Shown here: positions 6,929 through 13,252 of the stretch, one piece after another
Layout: each line of letters begins with the position of its first letter
Position numbering within the stretch: the stretch's first letter is position 1
From: Magnetospirillum sp.
GTDB taxonomy: Bacteria; Pseudomonadota; Alphaproteobacteria; Rhodospirillales; Magnetospirillaceae
Length of the DNA: 18,587 bases
NCBI GenBank assembly: GCA_020217035.1
Contig: JAIWOG010000168.1
Span: 1-18,587 of the forward strand
Reading direction: 5' to 3'
Translations under genes and position numbers: made by a program
Notes under the pieces: model-generated
Seen by the model: only the letters and a program-made list of their open reading frames with translations
The model's database searches: none
What the model was told of the DNA's origin: nothing

Positions 6929-8143
6929 GCTCTTCAGCAGGCTCAGCAGGTTCTGCGGCATCTGGTTGGCCTGGCTGAGCGCGGCGATGGCCGCCTGGGT
7001 CTTGACGTCGGCGGACGACAGTTCCGATTTCTCGGCGGCGACGTCGGCGTCCATGATGGCGGATTCGGCCGATTGCAGGTTTTCGGACGTGGTGTCGATG
7101 GTTTCCGAGCGGAACTCGAAGCGCGACATGGTCGCACCCACTTCCGCACGGGCCTGGATCACCGCGTCGATAGCGGCGTCAAGGGCGGTCAACGCCGTCT
7201 CGGCATTGGTCTGGGTGTCCACCGACGTGGAGGCCAGACCCAAGGCGGTGCTGTCCACGTCGTCGATGGAGACGTTGATGGTGTCGGTCGAGGTGGTGCC
7301 CACCATGAAATCGACGCCGGTCTTGGAGCCGCCGACGATGGTGACGCCGTCGCTGGCCAGCATGCCGACAGCCTGAAGCGTGGTGCCGGTGGTGTCGTCC
7401 ATGGCGGTAACGGTGGCGCCATCGACGCCGGTCAGCACCAGACGCTGGCGGCCGTCGTCGTCGGTTTCCACCGTGGCGGTGACGTTGGCGGCTTCGGGGG
7501 TGGCGGTGTCGCCGGCATTGATGGAAGCGGCGATGTCTTCCAGCGACACCGAGCCGGTGGTGCCGTCATAGGCGTCGGAAATGGTGTAGGTGACGGTGTT
7601 GCCGTCGGAGGTGGTGATGGTGAAGACGTCGGCGTCGGCGGAATCGGTGATGTCGGCATACTGGGCGTCGGTCATCCATTGGGACGACACGGTGGCGTTG
7701 GCGCTGGTCGAGGCGTATTGCCCGGTGCCGTCCAGCAACGACACGCCGTTATAGCGGGTCGAACTGGCGATGCCGTCGATTTCTTCCAGCAATTCCTGGT
7801 ATTCGGCGTCGATATAGGTGCGTTCGCTGTCGGTGACCGAGCCGGAATCCGATTGGGTGGCCAGCGACTTCATGCGCTGCAGGATGTCCGAGATGCGGGC
7901 CAGGCCGCCATCGGCGGTCTGCAGGATGGCGGTGGCCTGGCTGGCGTTGGTGGCGGCTTGGCTCAGCACGGTCACGTCGGACTGGATGCGAGTGCCGATG
8001 GCCAGGCCGGCGGCGTCGTCGGACGCCTTGGTGATGCGCGAGCCCGAAGCCAGCTTGGACAGGCTGGACGACTGGGCCTCGGAATTCAGGTTCAAATAGC
8101 GCAGGGCCGAATTGGCCGCGGTGTTGGTGGCGATGACCGGCAT
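6926..8143 (-). CDS. fliC: Flagellin
   Basis: This is the filament subunit, exported by the flagellar type III system. The 405-aa product has the conserved N-terminal D0/D1 region: ANSALRYLNLN, LSKLASGSRITKASDDAAGL, then MKSLATQSDSGSVTDSER and LLEEIDGIASSTRYNGVSLL. The C-terminal D1/D0 region is also present (ALDAAIDAVIQARAEVGATM, SRFEFR, NLQSAESAIMDADVAAEKSE, ending in NLLSLLKS). The centre (about residues 140-300) is Asp/Thr-rich and variable, with no cysteine. AGGAG lies 8 nt before the ATG. The gene follows an ECF sigma gene by about 100 nt and has a foldable leader. The symbol is generic; alphaproteobacteria often use other flagellin names. Confidence 0.96.
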   Translation of the reverse strand: MPVIATNTAANSALRYLNLNSEAQSSSLSKLASGSRITKASDDAAGLAIGTRIQSDVTVLSQAATNASQATAILQTADGGLARISDILQRMKSLATQSDSGSVTDSERTYIDAEYQELLEEIDGIASSTRYNGVSLLDGTGQYASTSANATVSSQWMTDAQYADITDSADADVFTITTSDGNTVTYTISDAYDGTTGSVSLEDIAASINAGDTATPEAANVTATVETDDDGRQRLVLTGVDGATVTAMDDTTGTTLQAVGMLASDGVTIVGGSKTGVDFMVGTTSTDTINVSIDDVDSTALGLASTSVDTQTNAETALTALDAAIDAVIQARAEVGATMSRFEFRSETIDTTSENLQSAESAIMDADVAAEKSELSSADVKTQAAIAALSQANQMPQNLLSLLKS

Positions 8144-8160
8144 GATGCTGTCTCCTTCTG

Positions 8161-8200
8161 ATCCAATTTTCGCCCCTTTTCTGTCGGGGCGGTCTTGGAT
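8161..8200 (-). promoter_or_regulatory. Flagellin mRNA leader hairpin next to the ribosome binding site
   Basis: On the minus strand an outer stem ATCCAA/TTGGAT (8200-8195 with 8166-8161) encloses an inner stem CGCCCC/GGGGCG (8191-8186 with 8176-8171). The internal loop is 3 by 4 nt and the apical loop 9 nt. The structure ends 3 nt before AAGGAG of the flagellin gene. No U-tract follows, so this looks like a 5'-leader structure rather than a terminator of the sigma gene upstream. Confidence 0.5.
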
Positions 8201-8242
8201 GGAACGGATCAGTGCGCCGGTTCGGGCGGCGAATTTTAAGAC

Positions 8243-8854
8243 CTATTCCGCCAGGGCCAGACGGACGTCGCGTTCCGAGCGGCGCAGCTTGTCGCGCAGC
8301 GCCTGGCGGCCGCGCTTTAACAGGCTTTCCACCGCCGAAACCGTGGTCTGCATGATCTCGGCGATCTCGGAATTGCCCAGATCGTCGAAATAGGAAAGGG
8401 TCAGCGCCAGGCGCTGTTGCTCGGGCAGGCGGCCCATGGCGTCGCTCAGCTTGCCGTAAACCTGACCGCGATGGATGGTGGTGACGGAATCGTCCTCGTC
8501 GTCCACGGGTTCGGCCACGTCGTCGATGCAGTCGTTGGTCGGGCGGCGCCGCAGGTCGATGCAGCGGTTGACCACCACCCGGTACAGCCAGGTCGAGAAC
8601 TTGGCCTTGCCGTCCTGCCAGCCTTGCCGGTGGGTCCACACCTTGACCAGGCATTCCTGGGCCACGTCCTCGGCGTCGGCCTGGTTGCCCAGAACTCGAA
8701 GGGCGATGGCGTAGGCGCGGTCCACGTGACGCTCCACCAACTGCCGATAGGCGGCGGCATCGTCCTGTTTCATCCGCGCCAGCAGCGCTTCGTCGTCCAT
8801 TTCGGCCAGGGACGGCCCGCGAGGGGCGGAAGAGGCTATGGGCTGGATCAGCAT
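8243..8854 (-). CDS. ECF-type RNA polymerase sigma factor (first copy, beside flagellin)
   Basis: This is a sigma-70 family ECF factor that would redirect RNA polymerase to a small set of promoters. From the chosen ATG (8852-8854) it has 203 aa. Region 2 is at about 45-105: ALRVLGNQADAEDVAQECLV, then FSTWLYRVVVNRCIDLRRRP. A short acidic linker follows, then region 4 at 143-190 (LPEQQRLALTLSYFDDLGNS, then VESLLKRGRQALRDKL with its helix-turn-helix). A GTG at 8861-8863 would add three residues, but GGGG is spaced better for the ATG. No anti-sigma gene adjoins it; downstream lies flagellin and upstream the metal-sensor gene. It is clearly related to the second sigma gene at 9756-10316. Target promoters are unknown. 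Confidence 0.93.
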   Translation of the reverse strand: MLIQPIASSAPRGPSLAEMDDEALLARMKQDDAAAYRQLVERHVDRAYAIALRVLGNQADAEDVAQECLVKVWTHRQGWQDGKAKFSTWLYRVVVNRCIDLRRRPTNDCIDDVAEPVDDEDDSVTTIHRGQVYGKLSDAMGRLPEQQRLALTLSYFDDLGNSEIAEIMQTTVSAVESLLKRGRQALRDKLRRSERDVRLALAE

Positions 8855-8890
8855 GGTCTGCACCCCGATCAGGATTGGCTTGTTACCGGT

Positions 8891-8926
8891 TTACACGGTG
8901 GCGCGGATGCTTCCTGGCGAAAAAAA
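8891..8926 (-). promoter_or_regulatory. Putative ECF-type promoter of the first sigma gene
   Basis: On the minus strand a T7 tract (8926-8920) followed by CGCCAGG lies 22 nt before CCGTGTAA (8898-8891). This is 37 nt upstream of the sigma ATG. The same arrangement precedes the second sigma gene. CGTGTAA resembles the CGT-containing -10 elements of ECF promoters. No start site is known, so this is a pattern-based proposal. Confidence 0.45.
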
Positions 8927-8977
8927 TTGAAAAAAATCATGATGTTAGCTAGGCAAATGCTGCCGGGTAGTAGGCAA

Positions 8978-9427
8978 TTATTGCCGAGGCTTGGGTGGGC
9001 CGGGGGGCGGTGGTGGCCGCAGGTCGGCGATGGCACGGCGGCCTTCCTGGCTCATCTGCGGCAGGGCGTGGACCAGCATGCGGCCGATCAGGTCGCCGGC
9101 CTGCTGGCGCTTGGCGGCGAATTCGTCAACCAATTGGGCGAAGGCGACGGCGTCGAAGTTTTCCTGGCGCATCATCTGATTGGCGCGACGGTGGAAGTCG
9201 TCGAAGTCGTCAGGCTGGTGCTGGTCCAGGCCCTGTTCGGCGGCGACCCGGCGCAGGATGCGGGCGTCCTGTTCGGACAGCACCGAGGTCATGTGCTTCA
9301 GCAATCCGTCCGGTGGCGGCGGAGCAAAAGACTTTTGCGGATGTGGCGTCAGCAGCATGCCGGCCAGGAAACCGTTGGCGGCCAAGGACGTGACCAGCAG
9401 CCAAGTGCGAAGATGGCGGAAAGTCAT
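8978..9427 (-). CDS. Membrane-anchored periplasmic metal-sensor-like protein (CnrX / Metal_resist type)
   Basis: The 149-aa product has one N-terminal membrane anchor (about residues 9-26, WLLVTSLAANGFLAGMLL) and a helical periplasmic domain, ending in a Pro-rich tail (PPPPPGPPKP). This matches the CnrX/CpxP/ZraP-like Metal_resist group: helical hairpin, SEQDARILRRV segment, and a late helix with LIGRMLVHALPQMSQEGR. Possible metal ligands are H45, H70, H79, H120 and M125; I cannot align them reliably with the known CnrX ligands. The frame continues upstream, but the ATG at 9425-9427 begins the anchor and lies 2 nt after the anti-sigma stop. Its likely role is sensing a metal or envelope signal and controlling the anti-sigma partner. 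A general chaperone of the Spy type is the alternative. Confidence 0.72.
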   Translation of the reverse strand: MTFRHLRTWLLVTSLAANGFLAGMLLTPHPQKSFAPPPPDGLLKHMTSVLSEQDARILRRVAAEQGLDQHQPDDFDDFHRRANQMMRQENFDAVAFAQLVDEFAAKRQQAGDLIGRMLVHALPQMSQEGRRAIADLRPPPPPGPPKPRQ

Positions 9428-9429
9428 GC

Positions 9430-9759
9430 TTACATTCCCAGAGGGGTCAGAGGGTGCGCCTGGGCGTAAAGCTGGGCGGCGCCGGTTTGCGGCGGGCTGG
9501 CGGTCGAGGTGCCGCCGGCCAGGCCCACCGCCAGGCCCAGGGCCAAGCCCAGGGCCAACGAACCGGCATAGCGCGGCACGCCACCCCACAGGCCCAACAG
9601 GCGGCGCAGGCCGAAGCGCGGCTGACGTTCGGCTTCGCTGGCGAGGCGGGTCAGCACCATGCGGCTGACGCGGGCGGCGCTGCGCGAGTCCAGCGCATGG
9701 GCCGGATCGAAGCGCTTGAGCAGGGCGTCCAGTTCGTCGTCACGATCGAGCATGGTCAT
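9430..9759 (-). CDS. Small single-pass membrane protein, probable anti-sigma factor
   Basis: The 109-aa product has a cytoplasmic N-terminal part (about 1-60, with LDALLKRFDPAHAL and AARVSRMVLTRLASEAERQP), one membrane segment (about 64-83, rich in AGL), and a short periplasmic tail ending HPLTPLGM. Its start overlaps the end of the upstream ECF sigma gene by 4 nt (ATGA), and GGGAG lies 7 nt before the ATG. This coupling and topology are typical of membrane anti-sigma factors such as CnrY, which have a short N-terminal sigma-binding segment. It lacks a zinc-binding HxxxCxxC motif. The call rests on position and topology, not on a recognised domain. Confidence 0.68.
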   Translation of the reverse strand: MTMLDRDDELDALLKRFDPAHALDSRSAARVSRMVLTRLASEAERQPRFGLRRLLGLWGGVPRYAGSLALGLALGLAVGLAGGTSTASPPQTGAAQLYAQAHPLTPLGM

Positions 9760-10316
9760 AGCAGGTCTCCCGATGCGGCGAATCCAAGCCGCGACAAATA
9801 GTCTCGAAGGCCGCGTCGGCCGCGGACCAGAAGCGATTCCAGGGCCGAGACGCTGACCCCCAGCACTTGGGCGGCCTCGGCGTTGCTGACCTCGCCCAGA
9901 TGACACAGGCTGATGGCGGCGCGTTGTCGTTCCGGCAACTGGGCCAGGCCCTCGCTCACCACCTTCTGCGCCTGTGTCCGGGCCACCTGGTCCAATCCGC
10001 CGGGGGCGGGGTCGGCCGGTTCCTCGACGTCGTCCATGGGCAACATGGGGCGACGGCGACGGCGGTCGGTGCACAGGTTGATCACCACCCGATAAAGCCA
10101 GGTGGTGAACTGCGCCCCGCCGTCGCCGTCCCAATCCGGCGCCTTGCGCCAGACGCGCAAAAAGGCTTCCTGCGCCACTTCCTCGGCGTCGTCGGAATTT
10201 CCCAGCATGCGCATGCCCAAAGCCAAGGCAAAGGGTGTGTGCCGCTCCATCAGTTGGGCGAAGGCTGCGCGGTCACCTTGGCCGGTGGCGACCAGCAGCT
10301 CCTGGTCAGAAATCAT
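9756..10316 (-). CDS. ECF-type RNA polymerase sigma factor (second copy, with anti-sigma and metal sensor)
   Basis: The 186-aa product has region 2 at about 30-90 (MRMLGNSDDAEEVAQEAFLR, then FTTWLYRVVINLCTDRRRRR) and region 4 at 127-174 (LPERQRAAISLCHLGEVSNA, then VSALESLLVRGRRGLRDYL). The frame extends upstream, but the ATG at 10314-10316 gives a standard ECF N-terminus (MISDQELLVATGQGDRAAF). It also lies 50 nt after a CGTGTAA box, whereas earlier ATGs at 10356-10358 and 10350-10352 would sit at or next to the predicted transcription start. The gene heads the sigma - anti-sigma - metal-sensor operon and is divergent from the ABC exporter. It probably controls itself and perhaps the exporter. 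Confidence 0.92.
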   Translation of the reverse strand: MISDQELLVATGQGDRAAFAQLMERHTPFALALGMRMLGNSDDAEEVAQEAFLRVWRKAPDWDGDGGAQFTTWLYRVVINLCTDRRRRRPMLPMDDVEEPADPAPGGLDQVARTQAQKVVSEGLAQLPERQRAAISLCHLGEVSNAEAAQVLGVSVSALESLLVRGRRGLRDYLSRLGFAASGDLL

Positions 10317-10365
10317 TCGTTCGTCATATCCGCCATGGCTGGGCGTTGTCATCTGCATATGCCGC

Positions 10366-10402
10366 TTACACGGAGGGGGCGCCAGATGCCCTGCGGAAAA
10401 AA
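10366..10402 (-). promoter_or_regulatory. Putative ECF-type promoter of the second sigma operon
   Basis: On the minus strand a T6 tract (10402-10397) followed by CCGCAGG lies 24 nt before CGTGTAA (10372-10366), the same layout as at 8891-8926. The predicted start of transcription would be near 10358, which supports the ATG at 10316. Autoregulation is inferred from the similarity of the two sites. Confidence 0.45.
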
Positions 10403-10410
10403 TCGCAGGG
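10389..10410. repeat. 7-bp inverted repeat in the divergent sigma/exporter gap
   Basis: CCCTGCG (10389-10395) and CGCAGGG (10404-10410) flank an 8-nt A/T-rich spacer. It overlaps the T-tract of the putative sigma promoter and lies 54 nt before the exporter start codon. It could be an operator for a dimeric regulator or an RNA hairpin in the exporter leader. Confidence 0.5.
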
Positions 10411-10463
10411 TGGGGTGCAAGGCGCCGTGAAAGGAGGACGACAACCGGACAAGGATAGTTTTT

Positions 10464-11621
10464 GTGCTGGTCATGGCCTTGCGCATGCTGGTGGGGGATC
10501 GCGCCAAATATCTGGGAATCGTCGTCGCCTTGGCCTTCACGTCCTTCGTGATGATCCAGCAGCCGGCGACCTTTCTGGGCATCCTGCGTCACACCTATGG
10601 TTTCATCACCGACATCGGCATCGGCGACGTCTGGGTCATGGACCCCAAGGCCAAGCATTTAGACGACGTTAAGCCGATGATGGATTCCGAACTGCAACGG
10701 GTGCGTGGAATCCAAGGCGTGGACTGGGCCATGCCCATATACAAGGGCGGCATCCGCGCCCGCCTGGACAGCGGCGATTTCGTCCAGTGCCAGATGATCG
10801 GCATAGACGAGACGACGCTGATCGGCGGGCCGGGGCGCATGGTGCTGGGACAACTGGCCGATCTGCGCCAGGCCGACGGCATCATCGTCGACACCGCGTC
10901 CGCCGCCGGCCGTCTGGCGGTGAGCCAGGGCGCGGGCAAGCGGCCCATGACCTTGGGGGATTCCATCGAGCTGAACGACCACCGTGCGCAAGTGGTGGGC
11001 ACCGCCATCTCGTCCAGCAACTTCCAATCCATGCCGACGATCTACACCACCTACGCCCGGGTGAAGACCTTCTTGTCCTCGGAACGCAAGCTGCTGTCCT
11101 TCGTGCTGGTGGGCGTCAAGGACGGCGCCGATCCGCGGGTGGTGGCCGATTCCATCAGCCGCAGCACAGGGTTGGCGGCTTACGCCACCGAAGGATTCAT
11201 CGACCGGTCGCTGAAACATTTCCTGGGCAATACCGGCATGATCCTGAACTTCGCCATGTCGGCCGGCTTGGGTTTCCTGATCGGCGCCTTCATCGCCGGC
11301 CAGACCTTCTATAACTTCACCAACGACAATTTGCGCCATTTCGGCGTCATGAAGGCCATGGGCGCCGGATCAGGCATGCTGGTGCGGATGATCCTGACCC
11401 AGGCGCTCTATTTGGGCTTGGCCGGTTTCGGACTGGGGGCCGGGGCGGGGGCGGCCATGGGCTTCAACCTGGCCCGCGTCGACCCGCATCTGGTGTTCCG
11501 CATGCCCTGGCAATTGATCGCGGTGGGTGGCGCCGCAGCGCTTTCGGTGGTCATCGTCGCCGCGTTGCTGGCCATCCGCAAGGTGGTGCGGCTGGAACCG
11601 GCCCAGGTGTTCAAGGCATGA
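10464..11621 (+). CDS. ABC transporter permease, FtsX / MacB-DevC type
   Basis: This is the inner-membrane subunit of a tripartite exporter. The 385-aa product has a first membrane helix at about 16-36 (YLGIVVALAFTSFVMIQQ), a large periplasmic domain (about 40-255), and three C-terminal helices at about 258-283, 308-335 and 350-371. This is the 1+3 topology of MacB/DevC/LolC permeases. The FtsX-like motif FGVMKAMGAGSGMLVRMILTQ lies at about 293-313, and the end LEPAQVFKA is typical. AAGGA stands 8 nt before the GTG, which supports that start over the ATG three codons later. It is divergent from the second sigma operon by 147 bp and overlaps the ATPase gene by 4 nt. Substrate is unknown. Confidence 0.9.
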   Translation: MLVMALRMLVGDRAKYLGIVVALAFTSFVMIQQPATFLGILRHTYGFITDIGIGDVWVMDPKAKHLDDVKPMMDSELQRVRGIQGVDWAMPIYKGGIRARLDSGDFVQCQMIGIDETTLIGGPGRMVLGQLADLRQADGIIVDTASAAGRLAVSQGAGKRPMTLGDSIELNDHRAQVVGTAISSSNFQSMPTIYTTYARVKTFLSSERKLLSFVLVGVKDGADPRVVADSISRSTGLAAYATEGFIDRSLKHFLGNTGMILNFAMSAGLGFLIGAFIAGQTFYNFTNDNLRHFGVMKAMGAGSGMLVRMILTQALYLGLAGFGLGAGAGAAMGFNLARVDPHLVFRMPWQLIAVGGAAALSVVIVAALLAIRKVVRLEPAQVFKA

Positions 11622-12316
11622 GCGATCCCATGGTGTCCTGCCAAGGTCTGACCAAGACCTATGGCAAGGGCGAAACCGCCGTTCCCGCCTTGCGTGGCGT
11701 CGACTTCCAGGCCCAGGCCGGCGAGGTGGTGATGCTGGTCGGCCCTTCCGGCTGCGGCAAGACCACGTTGCTGTCGGTGCTGGCCGGGGTTCTGGACGGC
11801 GACGGTGGGGTGGTCCGGGTGCTGGGGTACGACTTGTGCGCCCTGTCGGGGGCGGAAAAAACCCGGCTGCGCCGCCACGGCATCGGCTTCGTCTTCCAGT
11901 CCTTCAATCTGGTGCCGACGCTGTCGGTGATGGAAAACGTCGCCGTGCCCTTGCTGATCGGGGGCGAAAGGCGCGGCCGGGCGCTGGAACGGGCCCGCGC
12001 CGCCCTGGAGCCGGTGGGACTGGCCGACAAGGCCAAGGCTTTGCCCGGTCAATTGTCGGGCGGCCAGCAACAGCGTGTCGCCATCGCCCGGGCCATCGTC
12101 CACGCGCCGCCCCTGATCGTCTGCGACGAACCCACCAGTGCGCTGGACCACCGCACCGGCGAACAGGTGGTGGCGCTGCTGCGCGACCTGGCCCGCCAGC
12201 GGAATTGCTGCCTGCTGGTGGTCACCCACGATTCCCGCATTTTCCCCTTCGCCGACCGTGTCGCCGAAATGGATGACGGCCGTGTCGTCGCCATCCGTCA
12301 AAACACTGGAACCTAA
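11618..12316 (+). CDS. ABC transporter ATP-binding protein, MacB/LolD/DevA type
   Basis: This is the ATPase that drives the permease coded just before it. The 232-aa product shows Walker A GPSGCGKTT (42-50), Q-loop FVFQSFN (Q94), signature LSGGQQQR (146-153), Walker B LIVCDEPTSALD (166-177) and switch H204 in VVTHD. FQSFNLVPTLSVMENV is typical of the LolD/MacB group that works with FtsX-like permeases by a mechanotransmission mechanism. It starts inside the permease stop (ATGA overlap) and is followed directly by the fusion protein gene, so the unit is translationally coupled. Confidence 0.95.
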   Translation: MSDPMVSCQGLTKTYGKGETAVPALRGVDFQAQAGEVVMLVGPSGCGKTTLLSVLAGVLDGDGGVVRVLGYDLCALSGAEKTRLRRHGIGFVFQSFNLVPTLSVMENVAVPLLIGGERRGRALERARAALEPVGLADKAKALPGQLSGGQQQRVAIARAIVHAPPLIVCDEPTSALDHRTGEQVVALLRDLARQRNCCLLVVTHDSRIFPFADRVAEMDDGRVVAIRQNTGT

Positions 12317-12319
12317 GTG

Positions 12320-13252
12320 ATGCGTCCTTTCATCCTGCCTGCCTTGGCCGCCCTGGGGTTGGCCGCCGCCATCGGTCTTTCCCTGCGCGACACCGCGCCG
12401 CCGCCTGCCGCCCAGCCGGTGGCGCAGCCGGCCGCGCCGCCCTTTGCCGCCTATGTGGCCGGCACCGGTCTCGTCGAGGCCGGCACCCGCAATATCGCTG
12501 TCGCCACCCCCATCGCCGGGGTGGTGGAGAAAGTGGCGGTGGCGGTGGGGGCCAAGGTCAAGGCGGGCGACGAATTGTTCCGCCTGGATGGCCGCGACCT
12601 GGCGGCGCAATTGGCCACCAAGCGGGCGGCGGTGGCCGCCGCCCAAGCCAGCGTCGCCGAGGCCGAGGCCAACCTGGCCGACACCCGCAACCAGTTGCGT
12701 CTGGCGGAAAGCCTGGGCGACCGTCGCGCCATCAGCCAGGAAGACCTGGCCAAGCGGCGTTTCGCCGTCCAGGCCGACGACGCCAAGCTGCGTGCCGCCC
12801 AGGCCCAGGTGGTGCAAGCCAAGGCGGAAGAGGCGGAAATCCAGGTGTCGCTGGACCGTCTGGTGGTGCGTTCGCCGGTGGACGGTCAGGTGATGCAGGT
12901 CAATGTCCGCCAGGGGGAATACGCCCCCACCGGACAGTTGGACAGCCCCTTGGTGATGGTCGGCGGCGTCGATGTCCTGGCGGTGCGGGTCGACATCGAC
13001 GAGAACGACGCCTGGCGCTATCGCCCCGGCGCCCGCGCCCAGGCTTTCGTGCGCGGTAACCGCGACCTTAATTTTCCCATCGCCTTCCGCGAGGTCGAAC
13101 CCTATGTGGCGCCCAAGAAGTCGCTGACCGGCAATTCCACCGAACGGGTGGACACCCGCGTGTTGCAGGTGGTCTATCAGTTCGCCAACGACGGCAAGGT
13201 GCCGGTCTATCCCGGCCAGATCGTCGACGTCTATCTGGAGGTGACGCCGTGA
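12320..13252 (+). CDS. Periplasmic membrane fusion protein, HlyD/DevB type
   Basis: This adaptor links the ABC transporter to the outer membrane factor. The product (310 aa from the ATG; a GTG one codon earlier is also possible) has an N-terminal membrane anchor or signal (FILPALAALGLAAAIGLSL), then a Pro/Ala linker. The first lipoyl half is at about 59-90 (VATPIAGVVEKVAVAVGAKV). A helical hairpin with heptads spans about 91-178 (AAVAAAQASVAEAEANLADT). The second lipoyl half is RSPVDGQVMQVNVRQGEY, followed by a beta-barrel. The hairpin is short, as in DevB/MacA-like adaptors. It begins directly at the ATPase stop and overlaps the outer membrane gene by 4 nt (GTGA). Confidence 0.9.
   Translation: MRPFILPALAALGLAAAIGLSLRDTAPPPAAQPVAQPAAPPFAAYVAGTGLVEAGTRNIAVATPIAGVVEKVAVAVGAKVKAGDELFRLDGRDLAAQLATKRAAVAAAQASVAEAEANLADTRNQLRLAESLGDRRAISQEDLAKRRFAVQADDAKLRAAQAQVVQAKAEEAEIQVSLDRLVVRSPVDGQVMQVNVRQGEYAPTGQLDSPLVMVGGVDVLAVRVDIDENDAWRYRPGARAQAFVRGNRDLNFPIAFREVEPYVAPKKSLTGNSTERVDTRVLQVVYQFANDGKVPVYPGQIVDVYLEVTP

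Noticed and set aside
8206..8242. Sigma-28-type flagellin promoter starting at TAAAATTC on the minus strand
   Set aside because: No acceptable GCCGATAA-like -10 follows at the expected spacing, so I did not annotate it.
10411..10463. CCGTGAAA on the plus strand before the exporter as a third sigma-type -10 element
   Set aside because: It differs from CGTGTAA and has no T-tract or GGAAC-like element at the spacing seen for the sigma genes; it may still matter, but the sequence does not support a call.
10317..10658. N-terminal extension of the second ECF sigma protein to an upstream start
   Set aside because: The extension is not sigma-like, crosses the promoter-like CGTGTAA box and overlaps the start of the divergent permease gene; the ATG at 10316 gives a standard ECF N-terminus.
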